This document shows, in pieces, positions 34,612 to 47,240 of a stretch of 64,000 nucleotides of DNA. The DNA is from Sesamum alatum. Lineage: Eukaryota > Streptophyta > Magnoliopsida > Lamiales > Pedaliaceae. The position numbers and the translations under genes are program-made. The stretch is from the NCBI GenBank assembly GCA_034509735.1, contig JACGWO010000004.1:27943395-28007394 (forward strand). Reading direction: 5' to 3'. The stretch's first letter is position 1, and the number at the start of each line of letters is the position of its first letter. The notes beneath the pieces were generated by a model. That model made no database searches and was not told the origin of the DNA. It was given only the letters and a program-made list of their open reading frames with translations.

Positions 34612-34949
34612 GAGAAAATTATAATTTTGGTCCCAAAATATATGATGGTTTGCAATATTAGTCCTATATTTTCTGAAATAATCAATATTAGTTTCATACT
34701 TTAGGAAAACTTTACGAGTTAGTCCCATCATAAAAAAATTGCAATTTTTTGGACTAACTTTGTAATATTTGGGACAAACTTTGAGACTAATTTTATAATA
34801 TTTTTCTAAAGTGTGGAACTAACGTTGCATGATGGGATTGACTTTGCAACGTTTTCCTAAAATATGTGATTAATGTTGGCTATTTCAAAAAATATAGGAC
34901 GAATATTGCAAACTACCCTATATTTTGGGATCGAAATTATAATTTTCTC
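34612..34949. mobile_element. foldback MITE with about 100-bp TIRs
   Basis: The left arm GAGAAAATTATAATTTTGGT and the reverse of the right arm (GAGAAAATTATAATTTCGAT) match for about 100 bp, including TTTGCAATATT.GTCCTATATTTT. The 338-bp unit is non-coding. No clear TSD was found. Confidence 0.75.
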
Positions 34950-35078
34950 CTTATTATATATATTAATTAATTACACAAATGAGAAAACCAGCCTACCACT
35001 CAAAATTTTCCTGCATCCATGGACACAAACTCATAGAACTACTCTGAATAACAAGTCTAAAATAGTTACAACCTTATG

Positions 35079-35526
35079 GGGAAAATAGCATTTATTGTCC
35101 CGTAATTTATGATTTTTGTACTTTTTGGTCCTATACATTAATTATGGGATTATCATTTTGAGTCTCACAATTTTTTAACAATAATATTTTCGATCCTGTG
35201 ACATATTTCTATTAAATATTTAATGAAAAAGGCCATGTAGCCGTTAATTAAGTGCATGAAACCAAAATTATTACGTTTTGAAAGATATTGACACCAAAAG
35301 TGAGAATCTCCTAATCAATGAGAACAAAAGTGTAAAGGCCTTAATGACAACGTGCTAAGTGCTAAGCACGTGACATTTTCTCTTAATATTTAATGGAAAG
35401 GTGCCATCTGACCAAAAGTACTACTTTATAGAAGTTATGGGATAAAATATGAAAATTTCATATTTAATGATACCAAAAGTAAAAAAAAAAATTAAATTAC
35501 GAAACAAAAAGTGTTATTTCTGCGTC
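35079..35526. mobile_element. degenerate foldback element
   Basis: The left arm (GTCCCGTAATTTATG, then TACTTTTTGGTCC) and the reverse of the right arm (TTTCGTAATTTAATT, then TACTTTTGGTATC) are related over about 120 bp, both leading into TTAAATATT. The ends and TSD are unclear. Confidence 0.5.
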
Positions 35527-36032
35527 AAATATGCCAATTTTGGTATGGTTATATATAACTAATTGGGTGTGATGGAATTACGTTAAGAACATAGTTTCCC
35601 CTAAATTACATGCAGTACGTTTCTCAATATTCTCAGTGTCTAAACTTGTAAATCACTCTTCCGAACAATATACCAAAATCATTTTCATACAGAATCCGAT
35701 TCAGAAACGGAAAATATTTTCGAAAAGATGATTGGATACGATTCTCTATTTTTGACACTGAGTCATCAAGACCACATATTTCTTACCCTTTCAGATGAGC
35801 ACCAAGAAATTAGCCTAGAATGTTGGAGATATTTATATATATATATATATATTATATACATACATTATGTTTAAGTTTCATAAATTTATTTTATCAAGGG
35901 ACTTTTAGAGTAAGATATAATAGTTTATAAGTTCTAAAGTTCTATATTCATAAAATGTAAAAGAATGAAATTATATTTGAAATAGGGAAAATTATTATTT
36001 TTTAATCCATTAAGTATGCCCAATATTAATTT

Positions 36033-37157
36033 GGATAAATTGCATAAAACTCCCATGTATTTTTAAAATTTAGCTAAAAACTCCCCTGTGTTAAAAATAT
36101 AAGCAAAAAACCCCCTATATTTTCAAATATATTGCACACTCTCCCCTTCCGTTAGATAAGCCTAACGGTGTTAAAATTTGTGTTGAACTGTCCGTTATAC
36201 CCTTCTGATAATAGCCATTGATCTTAAACTTTAAAAAAATGAACGGTCCAGATCTTAAAAAATTTAAAAATAATTTTTATTTATATATCTATATATGCAC
36301 ACTATACATACACTATATATATAATATATAAATTGTATAGGCGGTGACAACCGTCGTGAGACAGCGGCCATCACCGCAAGTTCGAGCGACGGCGACTCTA
36401 CTGCAGAAGGGGGCGATGACGACTCTTCTGGTAGGGGCGACGCTGGATCTGAGCGGCGTTGCTCAAGTCCAGCATCCTGGATCACCTTGGGCGACCGTCG
36501 TCGCGCAGTAATGGCTGGCGACGAGCAGCTGGTGCGAGGATGGAGAAAATAACGCAGGGTAACGACCAATTTTATTATTTTTAATTTTTAAAAAAGTATG
36601 TAAAAATAATTTAGTATTTTTTGAATTTGATAATAATAAAATATATAAAATTTTTTGTTTAAATAAATATATTGGTAGTTTTAGTTTAAATATCATTTTT
36701 ATTAAATACTATATGAAACAATTTAATATAATTTTTGAGTATTTTGATATTTAATTAGTATATTTTATAAATAAATCTATTTTATTGATATAATAAAATT
36801 AAATAATAATATAAATAAATATAATTAATTAAAATATATTAAAGATTAAATAATAAATTAAATTAAGCAATAATATATAATTTATTAAAATATATATAAA
36901 CTAAAACATTGTTTTCTCTTGTAATCAAAGAAAGGGGTACAATAGACATTTCAAATATAAAATAATGTCCAAAAGTGTCCAAAAAGATGCCCACTTGCAC
37001 TTTAGGCGTGTGAGATGCACTCTCAGTTAAAATCTAACGGAGATGGGGTATTTTGTTGTCTTTTCCATAACACGGGGGGTTTTTTACCTATTAAAAAAAC
37101 ACAGGGAGATTTCGCGCTATTTCACTAAAATACACGGGGGTGTTATGTGATTTACCC
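36033..37157. mobile_element. Mutator-like element with GC-rich core (Pack-MULE candidate)
   Basis: It starts GGATAAATTGCATAAAACTC and its right arm in reverse starts GGGTAAATCACATAACAC. The arms match for about 100 bp through several CCCC-rich blocks. It is flanked by the identical 9-mer TATTAATTT (36024-36032 and 37158-37166). A segment at about 36340-36555 is GC-rich against a very AT-rich background and is open for 101 codons on the minus strand (36264-36569), with Ser/Pro/Arg-rich text and no recognised domain. It could be a captured exon. Confidence 0.9.
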
Positions 37158-37166
37158 TATTAATTT

Positions 37167-38905
37167 TAATCCGGTAACTATGCTCATTTTTTTAAGTCCA
37201 GTAACTTACAAAATTGATGAGATTTAGTCCGACTTAGGGTTTTTTACTCAATTTTTCGGCAATATTTTGAAAATTAGCCAAAAAATGCATACATGGCAAC
37301 TATTTTCTTAATTTCCAACAACTTATACACGTGTACAACCACATGTATTAGGTGGCATTGAAATTAAAATTCACATCATTTCAATTGCCACGAAAGCTTA
37401 AAATAATTAGTTCTAAAATATAATGATATGTGTTTGATTTTCAGGAACAACTGTTTAAATGCGCTCTCACTGTCATAGTAATTATCTTGATGTATAAATA
37501 TAGAGAATAGTATTCTATAGAAATAGTAATTAATGAAATTATTGTACTGAAAAATCGGGCTAAGGTCATTAAGAGTGAATCCTGCTAAATGCAAACCTCA
37601 ATAAGCAAGATGCGATCCAAGTCTCTCGTGAAGTCTACAAATTAAACAAACCACCATCAAAACCACATCGAGAAAGTCCAGGTCATAAAAGAGCTAGTCA
37701 TCCCATATTTTTTAGTTAAATAGGTCGTAAGAATGCTAGAGTCATAAAAATTATACCTGTTGTATGGAGAACGATTTATTTATAAATTTTCCCCAATTAT
37801 AAGATGTCAAATGAAAGTCCATCTATATTAGGGATTAGAGTTCACCGAGGCCATGTCGTAATAGAACTTGAATTAATAAAATGGATCTAAAACTTGTCTG
37901 AAAAATCGTAATTATACTGTGATGAGGTCTTGATATATATGACCTTATAAGATGTACGTACCCCACATCAAAAATTTAATTTTAAAAAAAAAATGTTAGG
38001 AGAAGGAATTAATTATAATAATAAATATATAAATATATTAATGTAAAACAAAAGTATTTAACTATTTAAAACAAAAGCATTTAACTATAATCTATATAGA
38101 TATTAATATGATATAAGAATATTTAAGACGCAGGAGAAAACCCTCGGACCAACTTGCAAGTTTTTGAACATATGATAAAATTTTTATACATATAAATTAA
38201 ACTACTCAAGATTGTGTGGGGTTATATGCTGGCGCCATCCCAAAATTATCGAACTCTAATGCATTTAATAGAAAGAAATTTAAGTTAATGAAGGCCGAAT
38301 TTAATTGGTGAATTCGAGGCCTCACGAGCGTGTTAATTTATTTTAATAGCAATTGTTGGTTTGTCGAAATATTTATAATAATTGGTGAATTATAAATATT
38401 TGATATTAAATAATTGGTATATTAATTATTGATGATCGAAATTCATAATACAAATATGATCGATTTACCAAAAAAAACAAAAAAGAGAAAAATATTATAG
38501 TTAGTTCATTTCCTTTCATATATAGTGAAAGAATAACGAGTAACACGATACAAAAAGCCCTTCTATAATAAGAAATAAATAAATACAAACCATTTTTGCT
38601 CCTAAAAAATCACATTTAATTAGGCAAGCCTGCATGTTCTTTTTGGCAATTCACACAGTAGTGAAAAATATGTCCCTATAGAGATAAACATTGATTTGTG
38701 TCTGAATTTAATAATTATTTATGCAAAGGCCTGATTCAAGTAAGAAAAGATCCAAATATTTAAGTAAGCCCCGTATCTTGAAATGCAATGTGTAAGACAA
38801 GAAGTTACAAAATATATACTGGGAAGACCCTATGTATAGCTCTCGGAAGTTTAAGTCAGTAAAATTGTAAGAGGATGAGTTTGAAGGATTAGTATTTATA
38901 CATAC
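37167..38905. other. AT-rich intergenic, no gene seen
   Basis: No RNA gene or coding region recognised. The first 150 bases have TTTAGTCC-like words typical of TIR debris. ORFs of 60-72 residues on the minus strand are Phe/Tyr/Ile-rich and compositional. Confidence 0.5.
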
Positions 38906-38914
38906 CACGAGTTG

Positions 38915-39729
38915 GGATAAATTACATTTTTGGTCCCATAAGTGGACTTGTTTCCAATTTTAGTGAATTACGTCCTATAAGTGGATTTTTTTTCCAATTT
39001 CAGGACTCATTGGGGATTTCGTTAATGAAGTTAACGGAAGTTGGATTTCCGTTAAGTTGACCAATTTTGGAGGAAAATTGACCATCCTTTAACCACTTTT
39101 GGAGGAAAATTAACCCAATTCTTCTTGTTCTTATAAGAACTCGTTTATTTTTTATTTTTTCCATATTTACCAATAAACAAAATTTAAAATGGCAGCAATT
39201 CTTTTATATATAATATATTTCTATTTTCATTTGAACAAATTAAAATTTTTGGTTCTAAAAAATTTACCACAGGTTCTGTCAAACTGGGTAGATTCTTCTT
39301 CTTGCAGAACTTAATGTTGTGACCAGGCTCCTTACAATGTCCACATGTAATTCTATTTTCTTTTTCGACCTAAAAATTTAATTTGTTCAAATAAAAATAG
39401 AAATATATTATATATAAAAAAATTGCAGCCATTTTAAGTTTGGTTTGTTGGTAAATATGAAAAAAGTAAGAAATAAATGAGTTCTTATAAGAACAAGAAG
39501 AAGTGGGTTAATTTCCCTCTAAAAGTGGTTGAAGGATGGTCAATTTCCCTCCAAAATCGATCAACTTAACGGAAATCCAATTTCCGTTAACTTCATTCAC
39601 GGAAATCCCCAATGAGTCCTGAAAGTGGAAACAAAATCCGCTTATGGGACGTAATTCGCAAATGGAAGACATTGTGGGACTAAAATTGGAAACAGGTCCA
39701 TTTATAGGACAAAAAATGTAATTTACCCC
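38915..39729. mobile_element. Mutator-like long-TIR element with a zinc-knuckle remnant
   Basis: It starts GGATAAATTACATTTTTGG and its right end in reverse reads GGGTAAATTACATTTTTTG. The arms run about 330 bp each and include GTTCTTATAAGAAC. It is flanked by the identical 9-mer CACGAGTTG (38906-38914 and 39730-39738). The loop (about 39260-39365) on the minus strand reads ITCGHCKEPGHNIKFCKKKN, a CX2CX4HX4C zinc knuckle like those at the C-terminus of MULE transposases. This suggests descent from an autonomous Mutator element by internal deletion. Confidence 0.9.
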
Positions 39730-40013
39730 CACGAGTTGCATGAACTTATGTGAACTATTGATCCAAAAATAATCGGGTAATTATCATAAATTCGTACATC
39801 AAATTCAAATTAAACCCGGGCCAATCGATACTATCAGAATATAAAAGACGCGAATCTTAACTTATGTTGTAATTAAAAGAAAGATTAAAGAGATTTGTGT
39901 AAGTTCTCGAAATCCTGCAGTAGCCCCCACATCAATCACCAAATTTCAGCATGCAACTTTTCCCTTCCCTTCCTTATCCTTCACTTATTAATCCACTTTC
40001 CCTAAAAATTCTT

Positions 40014-40470
40014 ATGACTCATTTTTGTCATGTAGATTCATTTATCATTTTCGTTCTTTAATTTTTTAGAGAAATATTTTAGTCCCTCATCTTTTTAGTT
40101 TTTGTAATTTTAGATTTTTTTTTTACCAAAATTCATCTTTTTTTCCTGAAAAAATGAATGTGCATCTCATGTGAACTATTTCTACTGGCTCATTTTTGTC
40201 CCTCAAATTTTGAAGGTAGCATTTCGGTCCTTTATTTTTTTAATCTTTTCGATTTCAATTCTTTTCTTCGCCGGAGTTCACCCTTCTCTCCAAAAGAATG
40301 CGTATGCTCTCACATAACTTTTTAAAATTAAGAATACTATTCCTATTGGCTCATTTTTGCAATATTTTTTGTTTTTTAACTTTCAAAGGTACCATTTTAG
40401 TCTCGCTCTTTCTAATTTTCAAGCTTTCAATTCTTTTTCTCTTCAGAGTTCACCTTTTTTGTCGATGGAG
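40014..40470. repeat. three diverged tandem repeats, about 165 bp each
   Basis: The word GGCTCATTTTTG(T/C) recurs at 40016, 40187 and 40348. Each is followed by a TTTCGGTCCT/TTTTAGTC block and then GAGTTCACC. They lie in the upstream region of the EF-hand gene. Confidence 0.75.
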
Positions 40471-40655
40471 GTGAACTCCGACGCAAAAATGACTGAAATG
40501 CAAAAATTAAAAAGATGCCGAACCTAAATATTTTTCAAAAAAATTTAAAAACGAAAATACCAAATAACCTATATACAAAATTAAAAATACATTTAAGCCT
40601 TTCATTTCGATTCGATTCCACGAGAAAGTTTAGGGTCAGCAATTAACCACAACAA

Positions 40656-40663
40656 TATATAAA
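40656..40663 (+). promoter_or_regulatory. TATA box of the EF-hand gene
   Basis: TATATAAA lies 85-92 bases upstream of the ATG, followed by a C/A-rich leader rich in CAA. This gives a plausible transcription start near 40690 and a 5' UTR of about 60 nt. Confidence 0.7.
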
Positions 40664-40747
40664 TTGAGGGCCCCTGCTCAATATTAATTCCACCCAATCC
40701 TCTCAAACAACAATCAAATATCACATACACAAACTAACAATTCATCA

Positions 40748-41059
40748 ATGGCGATCATCAAGATCACTAGCAACCCCCCTCACCGTGGACCCAGCGATGG
40801 CAAAGTCGAAGTATCCGAGCAAGAATTCAAGAAATGGTTGAAGAAGTTCGATGTGGATGGAGACGGCCGGATAAGCGCGGAGGAGCTCCGGGAGGCGATC
40901 CGGGCCAAGGGAGGGTGGTTCTCCAAGTGGAAGGCCAAGCGCGGCGTGAAGACAGCCGACAAGGACCGCAATGGTGTCATCGACGACGATGAAATCGGCA
41001 ACCTCGTTGAGTTTGCCAAAAAACATCTAGGTCTAAGAGTAATTTCTTCCGACCGCTGA
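40748..41059 (+). CDS. small two-EF-hand calcium-binding protein
   Basis: An intact single-exon gene of 103 residues. EF-hand loop 1 is residues 35-46 (DVDGDGRISAEE) and loop 2 residues 71-82 (DKDRNGVIDDDE). Both keep the canonical Asp, Asp, Asp/Asn, Gly, hydrophobic and Glu positions for calcium binding. They form one EF-hand pair with a Lys/Trp-rich linker (GGWFSKWKAKRG). No signal peptide or membrane segment is seen, so a soluble cytosolic or nuclear calcium sensor is likely, comparable to short plant calmodulin-like/EF-hand family proteins. The start is the first ATG after the TATA box and CAA-rich leader (context ATCAATGG). Higher GC than its surroundings marks it as a real gene. The specific partner is unknown. 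Confidence 0.93.
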   Translation: MAIIKITSNPPHRGPSDGKVEVSEQEFKKWLKKFDVDGDGRISAEELREAIRAKGGWFSKWKAKRGVKTADKDRNGVIDDDEIGNLVEFAKKHLGLRVISSDR

Positions 41060-41550
41060 TATCAAATTGTTAGTCACTCGACCTAGTTATATTGTCATGC
41101 ATGTCTGAATGGAGTTTGTGTCCGAGTACTAGGTATTTTGTTAAGTTAGTCTTATGCAGTATGTGTGTCTGTGTGCGCGAGCGTATACGCAACTCCGTTG
41201 CAGTTGAATGAATTTATCAGACTGTAATTTGAGTGTTTGGTGTGTGAATATTCATAAATGAAGTATCTGTGATGTTGGTTTTTAGCCAGCTATATATAAT
41301 TGCATGAGTCTTTAATTTGCTCTTTGCAGTTTTCATGGGTATATTTTTAAAGGGAAATTCTAGTCGAAACTGGCTTAATCAAATTTAAACCAATCATATG
41401 ACAAGTGTAATACAGTTGCGGTGTAATTGGTGTAAAATTTATGAAAAGTGACTAATCACATATCAAGTGCATCACACTTACTCTATAATTAGTTTGATTC
41501 GATCAAACCTAATTCAAATAAAAATTTTCATAATATTTAAACAACACCTT
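41060..41550. other. 3' flank of the EF-hand gene
   Basis: Contains the 3' UTR, with a GT-rich stretch near 41160-41180 and AATGAATTT/TAAATGAAG words near 41206-41260 that may serve in polyadenylation. A weak inverted repeat (41360-41530) may be an old MITE. Confidence 0.45.
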
Positions 41551-42092
41551 GTCATAATAATAATGGTAAAAAACCTTATTGTGAAAAAAAAAATGTAAAA
41601 AAAACAATCCTCACGTGCTGCATGCACAACATGTGTCAATTTTCATTTTTTATTTATCTTTTAGTTAAACAATAACATTTATATCCTCTGTCATGAACCG
41701 CATAATTTTAATTGGTTAAAATCAACGGTCAAGATTATTGATCATTTTTAACCTATTTACTTACAAATAAATATATAAAAAATAATAATAACACTAAATA
41801 TTTTATATAAACTAAATTACAATTATATTTCAAAATTAAATTCAAAGTGTATATAAGAAAAAAGACCCCGCCCCCTCACCCTCGCCTTGATGGCCAGGCC
41901 CTGTCCCTCTTACTTCCTCAGTTAAGATGCCGCCGTGGCCATCTTCCCTCCTCACTCCTTTGATTTGTATTACTTAAATGTAGACAATTGATTTATAGCG
42001 AGCAATATCTAACAGTTGATTAAATAAGGGTATTTTTGTAATTTTAGATGCCAAAAATTGAAAATCCCCGCAAAATAGGCGTGTTTATCTCT

Positions 42093-42545
42093 GTTAAAGC
42101 CATCAAATTCAACGGTGCAGTAGGTGAGGTCCATGAGCTAGAGAAAGGTGAAGGAGTGCAACCCACGCACAAAGGTCACTTGAAGAAGTGCGACTTCAGA
42201 AGCACGACTCTTCCTTGTTAAGAAGGGTTGACCCGCTCTTTTAAAGTCGCAAGAGTCTTAGTGCTTTTATGTTTAACATTCACCAGGGATGCAGCTTTGT
42301 AAATAGTTTAGCACTTTATGAGTTAAGTTTAGCGGTTATTTAGTTATAGACGTTATTAGTAGGAAGATTAGAGGTAGTTTATCTGTTAGGGTTGTTTGTT
42401 AGTTGGGATATGCTTAACTGCTAATTATCTCGCCTATTTATAGGGCTTCTGTACTTGCCCTCTTCACTGACCTTTGTTTTCAAGAAATTTTAGCTTACAG
42501 AAATCTCAATTCGTCAATGGATGCTTTAAATTTTGTTTATCAACA
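42093..42545 (+). repeat. copia 5' LTR (453 bp)
   Basis: TG...CA ends, with a CTATTTATAG TATA-like word near 42433. It carries about 283 bp (from roughly 42150 to 42430) that are missing from the 3' LTR. Confidence 0.9.
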
Positions 42546-42696
42546 TGGTATTAGAGTCATTGTTTGATTGTCTCTGGTCTTGTTATTCTTATCTTTCATC
42601 CACTAGATATTTCTTGTGATCGATTAAGCTTCGTCTTCTTCTTTTTGTTCTTTTATGTTTCTCTCCCTTTCTTGACGATTTTCTGAATACCAATCA

Positions 42697-45600
42697 TGGC
42701 TGGAAAAGAGGTGGCAACTGGAGAGCAGAAGGCACAAGGAATTGCAGAAACTCTCCGATTGCAAAGTGGGGATCACCCAGGGATGACTCTTGTGTCATCT
42801 GCCTAGATGGGATTAACTATCTTGCGTGGAGCAGGTCAATTCGCTTTGCCCTCATGGCGAAATCGTGTGAACTCCCCAAGGAGGGAAAGGAAGAGATTGA
42901 ACAATGGGAACGAGCAGACTGTATGGTGGTCTCTTTGTTGCTAAATGCCATCTCGAAGGAGATAACAGAGGCTTTCTTGTAAACTACTTCCTCCAGAAAT
43001 CTATAGGTTGATTGAAATCAAGGTTTGAAAGGAGCAATGGGCCATTGCTCTATCAAATCCAAAGGGATATCTTTTTTTAAACCAAGGGGATATGACAGTA
43101 TCTGTTTACTTTACGAAGCTCAAGAAGTTGTGAGATGAATTGACATGTTTGTCGCCCTTGGCACCCTGCACTTGTGGTGCAAGCCAGACCTTATCAAACA
43201 TAAATGATTTCACGCAATTGATGTAATTCCTAATGGGGCTTGACAATGCCTACGACCATGTGAAGAATCAAGTACTACTGATGGATCCTTTTTCGACGGT
43301 GGGAAGGGCATATTCCATGATCACTAGTGTTGAAAAACAACGACGAGTGTATGCTGGGAACTCACAGAATGGAGCCATGAATACACGATTCCAAAGTGCA
43401 GGAAAGCAAGTGCCCTACAATTCAGGCCAGATGAGAAAGGCAGTGATTGCGGAAGGAGAAAGCAACTCTCAAGGACAAACTGCAGACCAGAAGGAAGGCC
43501 CAATTTAAATGAGGCCCTCAGGGCTGAGTTGATGAGACTTATGCAAGAACAAAAGGAGGTGGAGTATGGGAGCACCCACCTAGTAGACTATGAGGAGTTT
43601 GCAGGTACTACTTTTTCCCCCAAAATAATCCTGTTAAATGGTGATCAACGGATCATTTACAGTGGTGCATCAGTGCATATGTGTAATACTTTGTCTGTCT
43701 TTCATACTTGGAAACGCCTTACTAATACTGCATGTGTTATCGCCTGATGGGGGGAGAAAGCGTGTTACACATAAAGGGGGTATCTATCTTGACAACAACA
43801 TATGACTAATATATATGCTTTAGATTCCATCTTTTCAATATAACCTCTTGTCTGTAAACAAGTTGTGCAAGGATGTTTCCCTTAATGTTGTTTTCTATGA
43901 GAATACTTGCGTGTTGCAAGACCTTCAGACTAAGAAGGTGATAGCTGTAGGAAGGCAACTAGGACGACTCTACATACTGGATAGGAGCTCCTTTCATGCT
44001 TTAAGTAGAGTCCCTAGGATAGGAAAGGTTCTGTCCCGTATGTTTTCTGTTAAGGATACTAATATACTTGGCATAGAAGACTGGGCCACGTATCCTCAGA
44101 TGTAATGAAACACTTGTCATTCGTTAAAGATAATAAAATGTACGCAATGTTTGTCCCTTAGCAAAACAACATAGAATGGCCTTTCCTTTGAGCAACACAT
44201 GTTCTACTAGCATTTTTGAATTAGTCCATGTAGATGTATGGGGACCATATAAAGATTTTTCCTTATATAACTATCATGTTATGCTTACTTTGGTTGATGA
44301 TTCTAGTAGGGGCACCTGGGTGTTTATGATAACATACAAATAACAAACAGTGCAAAAATTAAGGACTTTCTTCAACATGGTTACCACTCAATTTAATGCT
44401 AAAGTAATTGTTAGGACTGATAATGGAACCAAGTTTACCTTTAATGAATGTCAATGTTTGTTTCAAGACTTGGGGGGTTTTACACCAAAGAACGTGCATA
44501 CACACACCACCGCAAAATGGTGTAGTTGAGAGGAAACATCGACACCTTTTGCAAGTTGCAAGAGCATTAACGTTTCAGGCAGGAATGCCCATGAAATTCT
44601 AGACCGAAACCCTACTAACAGCCACGTACAATAAAACCTCTGGAAATTAATAACCTTGGGACCATGAAATTTTATTAATTTAGAGAGATATTAATATTAC
44701 AATAAATTAATATTTTATTAATTAAAAGAGAGACTTCTTAAATTCAGCAAATTTAGTACATATGTATTGAAAATAAATGAATTCATATATGTTTCATTGA
44801 TTGTATTCATGCATCAACCAATTCTTTATAATTAATTAAATATATTCATGTATAATATCAATTCATTGTATAGAATTAACTATTATATTCATGGACGCAT
44901 GTATCAATTCATTAAAATTACTTAAGTATACATGTTTACATGCACTCAAATAACTATTATAGCCAATTAAATATATTCATGCATGATGATTTTTTAATGG
45001 GACCTAATATTTATAAAGGGATTATTAATTTAGAGTTCTAATGGGACCTAATATTTATAAAGGGATTTTTTGAAAAATTATTATCTTATTATCTTATCGA
45101 ATTTGATGATTTTTCAGAAAGGCCCGACTCGGGATCGAAAGATTTTATTATTTTAGAGAGTTTATTAATTTATAGAGGTTTTACTGTATCTCATTAATCA
45201 CTTACCTACTCTAGGTCTCAAATGGAAAACTCCCTATGAGGTGCTTCATGGAAAACTGGCCGAGTATGGCCACTTAAAGGTCTTTGGGTGTCTTTGTTAT
45301 GCCACTAATGTGGCCCCTAACAAGGGCAATTTCGACGTGCGTGCACACAAATGTGTGCTGCTAGGATATGGGCATGGGCAGAAGGGATATAGGTTGTATG
45401 ATGTTGAGGCTAAGACTATACGAGTTGCTAGAGATGTTGTCTTCCAAAAGGAAGTATTCCCTTTAAAAAACGAACATTCTAATAGTCGTCCATACCCATT
45501 ACTTTTCGTTTATAGTGTAGATGAGTTAGATGAACCCATTGAGATTGAGCAGTCAGAACCTTTAAGGGAGCAACAGCCTCCAGCGCAACTTAGAAGGTCC

Positions 45601-47235
45601 CTTACGCAAGTTGTCAAGCCTGCAATATTTAGAGAGTTCGTGTGTAAAGTTTCTTGGGATCGTAGTGCGTTAGAAGTTGCATCTGTGTCTCTGGAACATG
45701 CTTTCTTTGTGGAATCTATCTCTTCATTACAGGAACCAAGAACTTCGTAGAAGCACAAGGAAAGCAGGAGCGGAGGGATACAATGCACACAGATATAACC
45801 GCATTAGAGAAGAATGAAACTTGGAGGGTTTCAAAGCTCCCAGCAGATAAGAAGTGCATAGGTTGTAGGTGGATTTACAAGTTAAAGCTCAAGTCGGATG
45901 GGACGGTTGACAAACACAAAGCGCGACTCATAGTAAAATGGTACAATTAGGTTGAAGGAATAGGCTACACTAATTGTTTTGCACCTGTGGCAAAACCGAT
46001 CACTGTAAGGATCTTGTTGACTATGGTGGTTGCAAGGGGTTGGCCACTACATCAAGTGGACGTGAACAACGCCTTCTCGCACGAGAACCTTGATGAAGAC
46101 ATTTATATGGAGCCCCCATAGGGGTACTCAATGTCATCTGGATACGTATGCAAACTAGAAAAGTCACTATACGGGTTGAAACAAGCTTCAAGACAGTGGA
46201 ATCAAACCTTCACAGAAAAGGTAGGACTTTTTGGTTTCATTTAGTCGCATCACGACCATTGTCCGTTTATCAAGAAGCCTGAAGAAAGGATGGTGGTGTT
46301 GCTAGTATACGTAGACGACATTCTAATCACCGCTTCTACATAAGCGGTTCACCATTAAAGGACCCAGTGACAGCAAGGTACTTCCTCGAAGTGGAGATTG
46401 ATAGGTCTTCAGATGGGCTACTGGAAATGCAAAGGAAATACATTATGGATATTGTGAGAGATGTTGGTCTCACGCAAACTAAAGCAACGAGAAACCCATT
46501 TCCTGCTGAAATTAAACTCAAGTCAGATTCTAGAATTCCCTTGGAAGACCCCACTAGGTATAGGCATCTTGTAGGAAGGGTTTTGTATTTAGGATTCACT
46601 AGACCAGGTGTTTCGCATGCAGCACAACAACTAAGCTAGTTCTTACAACATCCTAGCAAGGAGCATTGGGACGCAACCTTGCATTTAATCAAATACCTCA
46701 AGGGGTGTCCCTGAACCGCTTTGTTCTTCCTTTTCAATAATAGCCTTTCACTGATAGCCTTTTGCGATGCAGATTGGGTTACATGTTTGGATTCAAGAAA
46801 GTCGTTGATTGGATATTGCGTTTTCTTGGGACCCTCACCGGTCTCGTGGAGGATAAAGAAACAGACAACTGTGTCTAAGTCGACCACAGAAGCTGAGTAC
46901 TGAAGCATGGCATCAACGGTCTACAAACTCACATGGATTACCTACATTATGGAGGAGTTAGTGCTGCTGGTGCAGAAATGAGTGTCGTTTTTCTGTGAAA
47001 ACAAAGCAGCATTGCACATTACAGCAATCCAGTATTTCATGAAAAGACTAAACACCTGGAGATTGACTGCCATATCGTAAGAAATAAGTACAAAGAAGGC
47101 TTCATTAATCCGACGCACGTGGTGACCAAGTTGCAAGTTGCGGACATATTCACCAAAGCACTTATAAGACCTCAATTTAGCTCTATGTGTGCCAAGTTGG
47201 GCTTGTGTCACGTTAATCCCAAGTCTAACTTGTGG
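42697..47235 (+). pseudogene. copia gag-pol, broken by stops, frameshifts and a MITE
   Basis: gag begins at an ATG at 42697 and changes frame near 42800 (then DGINYLAWSRSIRFALMAK). The protease motif is altered to YSGASVHMC near 43660, where the normal catalytic Asp is Tyr. The GAG-pre-integrase part lies near 43850-44000 (GRQLGRLYILDRSSF). The integrase keeps FELVHVDVWGPY, RTDNGTKF and NGVVERKHRHLLQ. RT keeps CRWIYKLKLKSDGTVDKHKA, SLYGLKQASRQWN and YVDDILIT. RNase H keeps FCDADW and SKSTTEAEY. Many in-frame stops occur across all domains, so no functional polyprotein can be made. Confidence 0.9.
44629..45186. mobile_element. Emigrant-like (Tc1/mariner) MITE
   Basis: It is flanked by TA (44627-44628 and 45187-45188). 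The left end CAATAAAACCTCTGGAAATT and the reverse of the right end CAGTAAAACCTCTATAAATT match the Emigrant-type terminus. It interrupts the copia integrase coding region, whose reading resumes after it with LINHLPTLGLKWKTPYE. Two internal copies of ATGGGACCTAATATTTATAA occur near 44997 and 45041. Confidence 0.85.
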
Positions 47236-47240
47236 AGGGT

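Noticed and set aside
40745..41026. 93-residue and 79-residue minus-strand ORFs over the EF-hand gene
   Set aside because: They are shadows of the intact EF-hand coding frame.
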